DNA of 64,000 bases. Source: Calliopsis andreniformis (taxonomy: Eukaryota > Arthropoda > Insecta > Hymenoptera > Andrenidae). This document shows positions 22,307 to 36,460 of the stretch, piece by piece. Below the pieces are notes generated by a model. The model saw nothing but the letters and a program-made list of their open reading frames with translations, searched no databases and was not told the origin of the DNA. Made by a program: the position numbers and the translations under genes. How positions within the stretch are numbered: position 1 is the stretch's first letter; every line of letters starts with the position of its first letter. The DNA is taken from NCBI RefSeq assembly GCF_051401765.1, contig NW_027480429.1, positions 14,512,157-14,576,156 of the forward strand, read 5' to 3'.

Positions 22307-25300
22307 GGGCGTTGCTCCACCAGGTCGAATAGTTAGTGCCTTAGAAGTCAACGCCAGAAGCATAAAATACAATATAGATACATCTGTTTTTCCATCGTAT
22401 AAAGCGAATAATTGAAACCAGTATGAAACTTATGGTCATTTCTACTTTCCGAGCAACCTAGGCTTCACCCTAGGGCGTTGCTCCAACAGATTGAATAGTT
22501 AGCGCCTTAGAAGTCAACGCCGGAACCATAAAATGCAAAAAAAAATACAACAGTGTTTCCATCATATAACAGGAATAATTGCAACCAGTTTGAAGGTGAT
22601 GGCCAATTCTATGTTCCGGGCAACCTAGGTTTCACACCAGGGCGTTGCTCCACCAGACGGAATAGTTACGGCCTAAGAAGTCAACGCCAGAAGCATAAAA
22701 TACGATATAAATACAACAGCTTTTCCATCATATAAACCGAATAATTGCAACCAGTGTGAAAGTAATGGTCATTTCTACGTTCCGAGCACCCTAGGCGTCA
22801 CTCTAGGGCGTTGCTCAACCACATCTAATAGCTACGGCCTTAGAAGTCAACGCCAGAGGCATAAAATACAATATAAATACAACAGCGTTTACATCGTATA
22901 AAACGAATAATTGCAACCAGTTTGAAAGTTATGATCATTTCCACATTCCGAGCAACCTAGGCTTCACTCTAGGGCGTTGCTCCACCAGATCGAATAGTTA
23001 GGTCCATAGAAGTAAACGCCAGAAGCATAAAATACGATATAAATACAACAGCTTTTCCATCGTATAAAAGGATTAATTGCAACCAGTTTGAACGTGATGA
23101 TCATTTCTCCTTTCCGGGCAACCTAGGCTTCACTCTAGGGCGTTGCTCCACTAGATCGAACAGCTAGCGCCTTAGAAGTCAATGCCAGAAGCATAAAATA
23201 CAATATAAATACAACAGCTTTTCCATCGAATAAAACGAATAATTGCAACCAGTATGAAACTTATGGTCATTTCTACTTTCCGAGCAACCTAGCCTTCACC
23301 CTAGGGCGTTGCTCCCACAGATTGAATAGTTAGGGCCTTAGAAGTCTACGCCAGGACCATAAAATGCAAAAAAAATACAACAGTGTTTCCATCATATAAC
23401 AGGAATAATTGCGACCAGTTTGAAAGTGATGGACAATTCTACGCTCCGGGCAACCTAGGCTTCACTCTAGGGCGTTGCTCCACCAGATCGAATAGTTAGT
23501 GCCTTAGAAGTCAACGCCAGAAGCATAAAATACGATATAAATACAACAGCTTTTCCATCGTATAAAACGAATAATTGCAACCAGTGTGAAAGTGATGGCC
23601 AATTCTACCTTCCGGGCAACCTAGGCTTCACTATAGGGCGTTGCTCCACCAGATCGAATAGTTAGTGCCTTAGAAGTCAACGCCAGAAGCATAAAATACA
23701 ACATAAATACAACAGTTTTTCCATCGTATAAAACGAATAATTGCAACCAGTATGAAACTTATGGTCATTTCTACTTTCCGAACAACCTAGGCTTCACCCT
23801 AGGGCGTTGCTCAACGGATTGAATAGTTAGGGCCTTAGAAGTCAACGCCCAAACCATAAAATGCAAAAAAAATACAACAGTGTTTCCATCATATAACAGG
23901 AATAATTGCAACCAATTTGGAAAGTGATGGCCAATTCTACGTTCCGGGCAACCTAGGCTTCACTCTAGGGCGTTGCTCCACCAGATCGAATAGTTAGTGC
24001 CTTAGAAGTCAACGCCAGAAGCATGAAATACAATATAAATACAACAGCTTTTCCATCGTATAAAACGAATAATTGCAACCAGTATGAAACTTATGGTCAT
24101 TTCTACTTTCCGAGCAACCTAGGCTTCACCCTAGGGCGTTTCTCCCACAGGTTGAATAGTTAGGGCCTTAGAAGTCTACGCCCGAACCATGAAATGCAAA
24201 AAAAATACAACAGTGTTTCCAGCATATAACAGGAATAAGTGTGACCAGTTTGAAAGTGATGGAGAATTCTACCTTCCGGGCAACCTAGGCTTCACTCTAG
24301 GGCGTTGCTCCACCAGGTCGAATAGTTAGTGCCTTAGAAGTCAACGCCAGAAGCATAAAATACAATATAGATACAACTGTTTTTCCATCGTATAAAGCGA
24401 ATAATTGCAACCAGTATGAAACTTATGGTCATTTCTACTTTCCGAGCAACCTAGGCTTCACCCTAGGGCGTTGCTCCAACAGGTTGAATAGTTAGCGCCT
24501 TAGAAGTCAACGCCCGAACCATAAAATGCAAAAAAAAATACAACAGTGTTTCCATAATATAACAGGAATAATTGCAACCGGTTTGAAGGTGATGGCCAAT
24601 TCTACGTTCCGGGCAACCTAGGTTTCACACCAGGGCGTTGCTCCACCAGACGGAATAGTTACGGCCTAAGAAGTCAACGCCAGAAGCATAAAATACGATA
24701 TAAATACAAAAGCTTTTCCATCGTATAAAACGAATAATTGCAACCAGTGTGAAAGTAATGGTCATTTCTACGTTCCGAGCACCCTAGGCGTCACTCTAGG
24801 GAGTTGCTCCACCAGATCGAATAGTTAGGTCCTTAGAAGTAATCGCCAGAAGCATAAAATACGATATAAATACAACAGCTTTTCCATCGTATAAAAGGAA
24901 TAATTGCAAACAGTGTGAAGGTAATGGTCATTTCTCCGTTTCGGGCAAGCTAGGCTTCACCCTAGGCCGTTGTTCCACCAGATCGAATAGTTAGGGCCTA
25001 AGAAGTGAACGCCAGAAGCATAAAATGCAATAAAAATACAACAGTTTTTCCAATGTATAACAGGATTAATTGCAACCAGTATGAAACTGATGGTCATTTC
25101 TACTTTCCAAGCAACCGAGGCTTCACCCTAGGGCGTTGCTCCAACAGATTGAATAGTTAGGGCCTTAGAAGCCAACGCCCGAAGCATAAAATGCAATAAA
25201 AATACAACAGTGTTTCCATCGTATAAAACGAATAATTGCAACCCGTATGAAACTTATGGTCATTTCTACTTTCCGAGCAAGCTAGTCTTCACCCTAGGGC

Positions 25301-25714
25301 GGTGCTCCAACAGATTGAATAGTTAGGACCTTAGAAGTGTACGCCCGAACCATAAAATGCAAAAAAAATACAACAGTGTTTCCATCATATAACAGGAATA
25401 ATTGCAACCAGTTTGAAAGTGATGGCCAATTCTACGTTCCGGGCAACCTAGGCTTCTCTCTAGGGCGTTGCTCCACCAGATCGAATAGATAGTGCCTTAG
25501 AAGTCAACGCCAGAGGCATAAAATACAATATAAATACAACAGCGTTTCCATCGTATAAAACGAATAATTGCAACCAGTGTGAAAGTTATGGTCATTTCCA
25601 CATTCCGTGTAACCTAGGCTTCACTCTAGGGCGTTGCTCCACCAGATCGAATAGTTAGGTCCTTAGAAGTAAACGCCAGAAGCATAAAATACAATATAGA
25701 TACAACAGCTTTTT

Positions 25715-28700
25715 CATCGTATAAAAGGATTAATTGCAACCAGTTTGAACGTGATGGTCATTTCTCCCTTCCGGGCAACCTAGGCTTGACTCTAGGGCGT
25801 TGCTCCACTAGATCGAACAGCTAGGGCCTTAGAAGTCAACGCCAGAAGCATAAAATACAATATAAATACAACAGTTTTTCCATCGCATAAAACGAATAAT
25901 TGCAACCAGTATGAAACTTATGGTCATTTCTACTTTCCGAGCAAGCTAGGCTTCACCCTACGGCGTTGCTCCAACAGATCGAATAGTTAGGGCCTAAGAA
26001 GTGAACGCCAGAAGCATAAAATGCAATAAAAATACAACAGCTTTTCCATCGTATAACAGGATTAATAGCAACCAGTTTGAAAGTGATGGTCATTTCTCCT
26101 TTCCGGGCAACCTAGGCTTCACTCTAGGGCGTTGCTCCACTAGACCGAATTGCTAGGGCCATAGAAGTCATCGCCAGAAGCATAAAATACAATATAAATT
26201 CAACAGTTTTTCCATCGTATAAAGCGAATAATTGCAACCAGTATGGAACTGATGGTCATTTCTACTTTCCAAGCAACCTAGGCTTCACCCTAGGGCGTCG
26301 CTCCAGCAGATTGAATAGTTAGGGCCTTAGAAGTCAGCGCCAGAGGCATAAAATACAATATAAATACAACAGCTTTTCCATCGTATAAAACGAATAATTG
26401 CAACCAGTGTGAAAGTGATGGCCAATTCTACCTTCCGGGCAACCTAGGCTTCTCTACAGGGCGTTGCTCCACCAGATCGAATAGTTAGTGCCTTAGAAGT
26501 CAACGCCAGAAGCATAAAATACAACATAAATACAACAGTTTTTCCATCGTATAAAACGAATAATTGCAACCAGTAAGAAACTTATGGTCATTTCTACTTT
26601 CCGAACAACCTAGGCTTCACCCTAGGGCGTTGCTCCACCAGATCGAATAGTTAGGGCCTAAGAAGTGAACGCCAGAAGCATAAAATGCAATAAAAATACA
26701 ACAGTTTTTCCAATGTATAACAGGATTAATTGCAACCAGTTTGAAAGTGATGGTCATTTCTCCTTTCCGGGCAACCTAGGCTTCACTCTAGGGCGTTGCT
26801 CCAACAGATTGAATAGTTAGGGCCTTAGAAGTCAACGCCCGATGCATAAAATGCAATAAAAATACAACAGTGTTTCCATCGTATAAAACGAATAATTGCA
26901 ACCAGTATGAAACTGATGGTCATTTCTACTTTCCGAGCAACCTAGGCTTCACCCTAGGGCGTTGCTCCAACAGATTGAATAGTTAGGGCCTTAGAAGCCA
27001 ACGCCCGAAGCATAAAATGCAATAAAAATACAACAGCGTTTCCATCGTATAAAACGAATAATTGCAACCAGTATGAAACTTATGGTCATTTCTACTTTCC
27101 GAGCAAGCTAGGCTTCACCCTACGGCGTTGCTCCAACAGATCGAATAGTTAGGGCCTAAGAAGTGAACGCCAGAAGCATAAAATGCAATAAAAATACAAC
27201 AGCTTTTCCATCGTATAACAGGATTAATAGCAACCAGTTTGAAAGTGATGGTCATTTCTCCTTTCCGGGCAACCTAGGCTTCACTCTAGGGCGTTGCTCC
27301 ACTAGACCGAATTGCTAGGGCCATAGAAGTCATCGCCAGAAGCATAAAATACAATATAAATTCAACAGTTTTTCCATCGTATAAAGCGAATAATTGCAAC
27401 CAGTATGAAACTGATGGTCATTTCTACTTTCCAAGCAACCGAGGCTTCACCCTAGGGCGTTACTCCAACAGATTGAATAGTTAGGGCCTTAGAAGCCAAC
27501 GCCCGAAGCATAAAATGCAATAAAAATACATCAGCGTTTCCATCGTATAAAACGAATAATTGCAACCAGTGTGAAAGTTATGGTCATTTCCACATTCCGT
27601 GTAACCTAGGCTTCACTCTAGGGCGTTGCTCCACCAGATCGAATAGTTAGGTCCTTAGAAGTAAACGCCAGAAGCATAAAATACAATATAGATACAACAG
27701 CTTTTTCATCGTATAAAAGGATTAATTGCAACCAGTTTGAACGTGATGGCCATTTCTCCCTTCCGGGCAACCTAGGCTTCACTCTAGGGCGTTGCTCCAC
27801 TAGATCGAACAGCTAGGGCCTTAGAAGTCAACGCCAGAAGCATAAAATACAATATAAATACAACAGTTTTTCCATCGCATAAAACGAATAATTGCAACCA
27901 GTATGAAGCTTGTGGTCATTTCTACTTTCCGAGCAACCTAGGCTTCACCCTAGGGCGTTGCTCCAACAGATTGAATAGTTAGGGCCTTAGAAGTCAACGC
28001 CCGAACCGTAAAATGCAAAAAAAATACAACAGTGTTTCCATCATATAACAGGAATAATTGCAACCAGTTTGAAAGTGATGGCCAATTCTACGTTCCGGGC
28101 AACCTAGGTTTCACTCCAGGGCGTTGCTCCACCAGACCGAATAGTTACGGCCTAAGAAGTCAACGCCAGAAGCATAAAATACGATATAAATACAACAGCT
28201 ATTCCATCGTTTAAAACGAATAATTGTAACCAGTGTGAAAGTAATGGTCATTTCTACGTTCCGGGCAAGCTAGGCTTCACCCTAGGCCGTTGTTCCACCA
28301 GATCGAATAGTTAGGGCCTAAGAAGTGAACGCCAGAAGCATAAAATGCAATAAAAATACAACAGTTTTTCCATCGTATAACAGGATTAATTGCAACCAGT
28401 TTGAAAGTGATGGTCATTTCTCCTTTCCGGGCAACCTAGGCTTCACTCTAGGTCGTTGCTCCACTAGACCGAATTGCTAGGGCCTTAGAAGTCAACGCCA
28501 GAAGCATAAAATACAATATAAATTCAACAGTTTTTCCATCGTATAAAACGAATAATTGCAACCAGTATGAAACTGATGGTCATTTCTACTTTCCGAGCAA
28601 CCTAGGCTTCACCCTATGGCGTTGCACCAACAGATTGAATAGTTAGGGCCTTAGAAGCCAACGCCCGAAGCATAAAATGCAATAAAAATACAACAGTGTT

Positions 28701-29531
28701 TCCATCGTATAAAACGAATAATTGCAACCAGTATGAAACTTATGGTCCTTTCTACTTTCCGAGCAAGCTAGGCTTCACCCTAGGGCGTTGCTCCAACAGA
28801 TTGAATAGTTAGGAACTTAGAAATGAACGCCTGAACCATAAAATGCAAAAAAAATACAACAGTGTTTCCATCATATAACAGGAATAATTGCAACCAGTTT
28901 GAAAGTGATGGTCAATTCTACGTTCCGGGCAACCTAGGCTTCTCTCTAGGGCGTTGCTCCACCAGATCGAATAGATAGTGCCCTAGAAGTCAACGCCAGA
29001 CGCATAAAATACAATATAAATACAACAGCGTTTCCATCGTATAAAACGAATAATTGCAACCAGTGTGAAAGTTATGGTCATTTCCACATTCCGTGTAACC
29101 TAGGCTTCACTCTAGGGCGTTGCTCCACCAGATTGAATAGTTAGGACCTTAGAAGTTAACGCCCGTACCATAAAATGCAAGAAAAATACAACAGTGTTTC
29201 CATCATATAACAGGAATAATTACAACCAGTTGAAAGTGATGGTCAATTCTACGTTCCGGGCAACCTAGGCTTCTCTCTAGGGCGTTGCTCCACCAGATCG
29301 AATAGATAGTGCCTTAGAAGTCAACGCCAGACGCATAAAATACAATATAAATACATCAGCGTTTCCATCGTATAAAACGAATAATTGCAACCAGTGTGAA
29401 AGTTATGGTCATTTCCACATTCCGTGTAACCTAGGCTTCACCCTAGGGCGTTGCTCCACCAGATCGAATAGTTAGGTCCTTAGAAGTAAACACCAGAAGC
29501 ATAAAATACAATATAGATACAACAGCTTTTC
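25715..29531 (+). repeat. 3,817-bp tandem duplication, copy 1 (23 monomers)
   Basis: Positions 25,715-29,583 match 29,532-33,400 at an offset of 3,817 bp, which is 23 x 166 minus 1. I saw one substitution, at 27,912 / 31,729 (gcttgtgg versus gcttatgg). The match fails to the left at 25,714 / 29,531 (ctttttcatcg versus cttttccatcg). Inside this copy a smaller 1,162-bp (7-monomer) repeat pairs 25,892-26,244 with 27,054-27,406, marked by 'accctacggcgttgc' and 'ccactagaccgaattgctag'. Confidence 0.92.
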
Positions 29532-32500
29532 CATCGTATAAAAGGATTAATTGCAACCAGTTTGAACGTGATGGTCATTTCTCCCTTCCGGGCAACCTAG
29601 GCTTGACTCTAGGGCGTTGCTCCACTAGATCGAACAGCTAGGGCCTTAGAAGTCAACGCCAGAAGCATAAAATACAATATAAATACAACAGTTTTTCCAT
29701 CGCATAAAACGAATAATTGCAACCAGTATGAAACTTATGGTCATTTCTACTTTCCGAGCAAGCTAGGCTTCACCCTACGGCGTTGCTCCAACAGATCGAA
29801 TAGTTAGGGCCTAAGAAGTGAACGCCAGAAGCATAAAATGCAATAAAAATACAACAGCTTTTCCATCGTATAACAGGATTAATAGCAACCAGTTTGAAAG
29901 TGATGGTCATTTCTCCTTTCCGGGCAACCTAGGCTTCACTCTAGGGCGTTGCTCCACTAGACCGAATTGCTAGGGCCATAGAAGTCATCGCCAGAAGCAT
30001 AAAATACAATATAAATTCAACAGTTTTTCCATCGTATAAAGCGAATAATTGCAACCAGTATGGAACTGATGGTCATTTCTACTTTCCAAGCAACCTAGGC
30101 TTCACCCTAGGGCGTCGCTCCAGCAGATTGAATAGTTAGGGCCTTAGAAGTCAGCGCCAGAGGCATAAAATACAATATAAATACAACAGCTTTTCCATCG
30201 TATAAAACGAATAATTGCAACCAGTGTGAAAGTGATGGCCAATTCTACCTTCCGGGCAACCTAGGCTTCTCTACAGGGCGTTGCTCCACCAGATCGAATA
30301 GTTAGTGCCTTAGAAGTCAACGCCAGAAGCATAAAATACAACATAAATACAACAGTTTTTCCATCGTATAAAACGAATAATTGCAACCAGTAAGAAACTT
30401 ATGGTCATTTCTACTTTCCGAACAACCTAGGCTTCACCCTAGGGCGTTGCTCCACCAGATCGAATAGTTAGGGCCTAAGAAGTGAACGCCAGAAGCATAA
30501 AATGCAATAAAAATACAACAGTTTTTCCAATGTATAACAGGATTAATTGCAACCAGTTTGAAAGTGATGGTCATTTCTCCTTTCCGGGCAACCTAGGCTT
30601 CACTCTAGGGCGTTGCTCCAACAGATTGAATAGTTAGGGCCTTAGAAGTCAACGCCCGATGCATAAAATGCAATAAAAATACAACAGTGTTTCCATCGTA
30701 TAAAACGAATAATTGCAACCAGTATGAAACTGATGGTCATTTCTACTTTCCGAGCAACCTAGGCTTCACCCTAGGGCGTTGCTCCAACAGATTGAATAGT
30801 TAGGGCCTTAGAAGCCAACGCCCGAAGCATAAAATGCAATAAAAATACAACAGCGTTTCCATCGTATAAAACGAATAATTGCAACCAGTATGAAACTTAT
30901 GGTCATTTCTACTTTCCGAGCAAGCTAGGCTTCACCCTACGGCGTTGCTCCAACAGATCGAATAGTTAGGGCCTAAGAAGTGAACGCCAGAAGCATAAAA
31001 TGCAATAAAAATACAACAGCTTTTCCATCGTATAACAGGATTAATAGCAACCAGTTTGAAAGTGATGGTCATTTCTCCTTTCCGGGCAACCTAGGCTTCA
31101 CTCTAGGGCGTTGCTCCACTAGACCGAATTGCTAGGGCCATAGAAGTCATCGCCAGAAGCATAAAATACAATATAAATTCAACAGTTTTTCCATCGTATA
31201 AAGCGAATAATTGCAACCAGTATGAAACTGATGGTCATTTCTACTTTCCAAGCAACCGAGGCTTCACCCTAGGGCGTTACTCCAACAGATTGAATAGTTA
31301 GGGCCTTAGAAGCCAACGCCCGAAGCATAAAATGCAATAAAAATACATCAGCGTTTCCATCGTATAAAACGAATAATTGCAACCAGTGTGAAAGTTATGG
31401 TCATTTCCACATTCCGTGTAACCTAGGCTTCACTCTAGGGCGTTGCTCCACCAGATCGAATAGTTAGGTCCTTAGAAGTAAACGCCAGAAGCATAAAATA
31501 CAATATAGATACAACAGCTTTTTCATCGTATAAAAGGATTAATTGCAACCAGTTTGAACGTGATGGCCATTTCTCCCTTCCGGGCAACCTAGGCTTCACT
31601 CTAGGGCGTTGCTCCACTAGATCGAACAGCTAGGGCCTTAGAAGTCAACGCCAGAAGCATAAAATACAATATAAATACAACAGTTTTTCCATCGCATAAA
31701 ACGAATAATTGCAACCAGTATGAAGCTTATGGTCATTTCTACTTTCCGAGCAACCTAGGCTTCACCCTAGGGCGTTGCTCCAACAGATTGAATAGTTAGG
31801 GCCTTAGAAGTCAACGCCCGAACCGTAAAATGCAAAAAAAATACAACAGTGTTTCCATCATATAACAGGAATAATTGCAACCAGTTTGAAAGTGATGGCC
31901 AATTCTACGTTCCGGGCAACCTAGGTTTCACTCCAGGGCGTTGCTCCACCAGACCGAATAGTTACGGCCTAAGAAGTCAACGCCAGAAGCATAAAATACG
32001 ATATAAATACAACAGCTATTCCATCGTTTAAAACGAATAATTGTAACCAGTGTGAAAGTAATGGTCATTTCTACGTTCCGGGCAAGCTAGGCTTCACCCT
32101 AGGCCGTTGTTCCACCAGATCGAATAGTTAGGGCCTAAGAAGTGAACGCCAGAAGCATAAAATGCAATAAAAATACAACAGTTTTTCCATCGTATAACAG
32201 GATTAATTGCAACCAGTTTGAAAGTGATGGTCATTTCTCCTTTCCGGGCAACCTAGGCTTCACTCTAGGTCGTTGCTCCACTAGACCGAATTGCTAGGGC
32301 CTTAGAAGTCAACGCCAGAAGCATAAAATACAATATAAATTCAACAGTTTTTCCATCGTATAAAACGAATAATTGCAACCAGTATGAAACTGATGGTCAT
32401 TTCTACTTTCCGAGCAACCTAGGCTTCACCCTATGGCGTTGCACCAACAGATTGAATAGTTAGGGCCTTAGAAGCCAACGCCCGAAGCATAAAATGCAAT

Positions 32501-33348
32501 AAAAATACAACAGTGTTTCCATCGTATAAAACGAATAATTGCAACCAGTATGAAACTTATGGTCCTTTCTACTTTCCGAGCAAGCTAGGCTTCACCCTAG
32601 GGCGTTGCTCCAACAGATTGAATAGTTAGGAACTTAGAAATGAACGCCTGAACCATAAAATGCAAAAAAAATACAACAGTGTTTCCATCATATAACAGGA
32701 ATAATTGCAACCAGTTTGAAAGTGATGGTCAATTCTACGTTCCGGGCAACCTAGGCTTCTCTCTAGGGCGTTGCTCCACCAGATCGAATAGATAGTGCCC
32801 TAGAAGTCAACGCCAGACGCATAAAATACAATATAAATACAACAGCGTTTCCATCGTATAAAACGAATAATTGCAACCAGTGTGAAAGTTATGGTCATTT
32901 CCACATTCCGTGTAACCTAGGCTTCACTCTAGGGCGTTGCTCCACCAGATTGAATAGTTAGGACCTTAGAAGTTAACGCCCGTACCATAAAATGCAAGAA
33001 AAATACAACAGTGTTTCCATCATATAACAGGAATAATTACAACCAGTTGAAAGTGATGGTCAATTCTACGTTCCGGGCAACCTAGGCTTCTCTCTAGGGC
33101 GTTGCTCCACCAGATCGAATAGATAGTGCCTTAGAAGTCAACGCCAGACGCATAAAATACAATATAAATACATCAGCGTTTCCATCGTATAAAACGAATA
33201 ATTGCAACCAGTGTGAAAGTTATGGTCATTTCCACATTCCGTGTAACCTAGGCTTCACCCTAGGGCGTTGCTCCACCAGATCGAATAGTTAGGTCCTTAG
33301 AAGTAAACACCAGAAGCATAAAATACAATATAGATACAACAGCTTTTC
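29532..33348 (+). repeat. 3,817-bp tandem duplication, copy 2 (23 monomers)
   Basis: This copy is contiguous with copy 1. The match continues 52 bp further, to 33,400, as expected when the exchange point lies inside identical sequence. It ends at 33,401, where this copy reads 'ctcacttccgtgc' instead of 'ctcccttccgggc'. The 3' part of this copy (from 31,677) is also the source-like region for the last 4.8 kb of the window. Confidence 0.92.
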
Positions 33349-36300
33349 CATCGTATAAAAGGATTAATTGCAACCAGTTTGAACGTGATGGTCATTTCTC
33401 ACTTCCGTGCAACCTAGGCATCACTCTAGGGCGTTGCTCCACTAGATCGAACAGCTAGGGCCTTAGAAGTCAACGCCAGAAGCATAAAATACAATATAAA
33501 TACAACAGTTTTTCCATCGTATAAAACGAATAATTGCAACCAGTTTGAACGTGATGGTCATTTCTCCCTTCCGGGCAACCTAGGCTTCACTCTAGGACGT
33601 TGCTCCACTAGATCGAACAGCTAGGGCCTTAGAAGTCAACGCCAGAAGCATAAAATACAATATAAATACAACAGTTTTTCCATCGCATAAAACGAATAAT
33701 TGTAACCAGTGTGAAAGTAATGGTCATTTCTACGTTCCGTGCAAGCTGGGCTTCACCCTAGGCCGTTGTTCCACCAGACCGAATAGTTAGGGCCAAGGAA
33801 GTGAACGCCAGAAGCATAAAATACGATATAAATACAACAGCTATTCCATCGTATAAAACGAATAATTGTAACCAGTGTGAAAGTAATGGTCATTTCTACG
33901 TTCCGGGCAAGCTAGGCTTCACCCTAGGCCGTTGTTCCACCAGATCGAATAGTTAGGGCCTAAGAAGTGAACGCCAGAAGCATAAAATGCAATGAAAATA
34001 CAACAGTTTTTCCATCGTATAACAGTATTAATTGCAACCTGTTTGAAAGTGATGGTCATTTCTCCTCTCCGGGCAACCTAGGCTTCACTCTAGGGCGTTG
34101 CTCCACTAGACCGAATTGCTAGGGCCTTAGAAGTCAACGCCAGAAGCATAAAATACAATATAAATTCAACAGTTTTTCCATCGTATAAAACGAATAATTG
34201 CAACCAGTATGAAACTGATGGTCATTCCTACTTTCCGAGCAACCTAGGCTTCACCCTAGGGCGTTGCTCCAACGGATTGAATAGTTAGGGCCTTAGAAGC
34301 CAACGCCCGAAGCATAAAATGCAATAAAAATACAACAGTGTTTCCATCGTATAAAACGAATAATTGCAACCAGTATGAAACTTATGGTCATTTCTACTTT
34401 CCGAGCATGCTAGGCTTCACCATAGGGCGTGGCTCCAACAGATTGAATAGTTAGGACCTTAGAAGTGAACGCCCGAACCATAAAATGCAAAAAAAATACA
34501 ACAGTGTTTCCATCATATAACAGGAATAATTGCAACCAGTTTGAAAGTGATGGCCAATTCTACGTTCCGGGCAACCTAGGCTTCTCTCTAGGGCGTTGCT
34601 CCACGAGATCGAATAGATAGTGCCTTAGAAGTCAACGCCAGACGCATAAAATACAACATAAATACAACAGCGTTTCCATCGTATAAAACGAATAATTGCA
34701 ACCAGTGTGAAAGTTATGGTCATTTCCACATTCCGTGTAACCTAGGCTTCACTCTAGGGCGTTGCTCCACCAGATCGAATAGTTAGGTCCTTAGAAGTAA
34801 ACGCCAGAAGCATAAAATACAATATAGATACAACAGCTTTTCCATCGTATAAAAGGATTAATTGCAACCAGTTTGAACGTGATGGTCATTTCTCCCTTCC
34901 GTGCAACCTAGGCATCACTCTAGGGCGTTGCTCCACTAGATCGAACAGCTAGGGCCTTAGAAGTCAACGCCAGAAGCATAAAATACAATATAAATACAAC
35001 AGTTTTTCCATCGTATAAAACGAATAATTGCAACCAGTTTGAACGTGATGGTCATTTCTCCCTTCCGGGCAAGCTAGGCTTCACTCTAGGGCGTTGCTCC
35101 ACTAGATCGAACAGCTGGGGCCTTAGAAGTCAACGCCAGAAGCATAAAATACAATATAAATACAACAGTTTTTCCATCGCATAAAACGAATAATTGTAAC
35201 CAGTGTGAAAGTAATGGTAATTTCTATGTTCCGTGCAAGCTGGGCTTCACCCTAGGCCGTTGTTCCATCAGATCGAATAGTTAGGGCCTAAGAAGTGAAC
35301 GCCAGAAGCATAAAATACGATATAAATACAACAGCTATTCCATCGTATAAAACGAATAATTGTAACCAGTGTGAAAGTAATGGTCATTTCTACGTTCCGG
35401 GCAAGCTAGGCTTCACCCTAGGCCGTTGTTCCACCAGTTCGAATAGTTTGGGCCTAAGAAGTGAACGCCAGAAGCATAAAATGCAATAAAAATACAACAG
35501 TTTTTCCATCGTATAACAGGATTAATTGCAACCAGTTTGAAAGTGATGGTCATTTCTCCTTTCCGGGCAACCTAGGCTTCACTCTAGGGCGTTGCTCCAC
35601 TAGACCGAATTGCTAGGGCCTTAGAGGCCAACGCCAGAAGCATAAAATACAATATAAATTCAACAGTTTTTCCATCGTATAAAACGAATAATTGCAACCA
35701 GTATGAAACTGATGGTCATTCCTACTTTCCGAGCAACCTAGGCTTCACCCTAGGGCGTTGCTCCAACAGATTGAATAGTTAGGGCCTTAGAAGCCAACGC
35801 CCGAAGCATAAAATGCAATAAAAATACAACAGTGTTTCCATCGTATAAAACGAATAATTGCAACCAGTATGAAACTTATGGTCATTTCTACTTTCCGAGC
35901 AAGCTAGGCTTCACCCTAGGGCGTGGCTCCAACAGATTGAATAGTTAGGACCTTAGAAGTGAACGCCCAAACCATAAAATGCAAAAAAAATACAACAGTG
36001 TTTCCATCATATAACAGGAATAATTGCAACCAGTTTGAAAGTGATGGCCAATTCTACGTTCCGGGCAACCTAGGCTTCTCTCAAGGGCGTTGCTCCACCA
36101 GATCGAATAGATAGTGCCTTAGAAGTCAACACCAGACGCATAAAATACAATATAAATACAACAGCGTTTCCATCGTATAAAACGAATAATTGCAACCAGT
36201 GTGAAAGTTATGGTCATTTCCACATTCCGTGTAACATAGGCTTCACTCTAGGGCGTTGCTCCACCAGATCGAATAGTTAGGTCCTTAGAAGTAAACGCCA

Positions 36301-36460
36301 GAAGCATAAAATACAATATAGATACAACAGCTTTTCCATCGTATAAAAGGATTAATTGCAACCAGTTTGAACGTGATGGTCATTTCTCCCTTCCGGGCAA
36401 GCTAGGCATCACTCTAGGGCGTTGCTCCACTAGATCGAACAGCTAGGGCCTTAGAAGTCA
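31677..36460 (+). repeat. 4.8-kb segment repeated at 59,217-64,000 (offset 27,540 bp)
   Basis: The offset is 166 monomers minus 16 bp. The segment matches the end of the window up to the last base, so the match probably continues beyond it. I counted at least nine substitutions, for example 32,878 / 60,418 (aaccagtg versus aacctgtg), 33,129 / 60,669 (gtgcctt versus gtgactt), 34,407 / 61,947 (gcatgcta versus gcaagcta) and 35,243 / 62,783 (tgggctt versus tggtctt). That is roughly 99.8% identity by eye. Confidence 0.9.

Larger units (their letters stand above)
18387..25714 (+). repeat. Array domain 4, middle part, with mosaic duplications
   Basis: About 44 monomers of the A-tract subfamily. 18,387-19,938 is a mosaic: its left part copies 15,730-16,357 and its right part copies 16,846-17,779. 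A trimer is tandemly duplicated at 21,311-22,306. A block starting 'gctcaacggattgaatag' at about 20,826-21,268 recurs at 23,805-24,247, marked by the unusual 'aaccaatttggaaagtgatgg' with one extra G. No gene or foreign insertion was seen. Confidence 0.85.
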
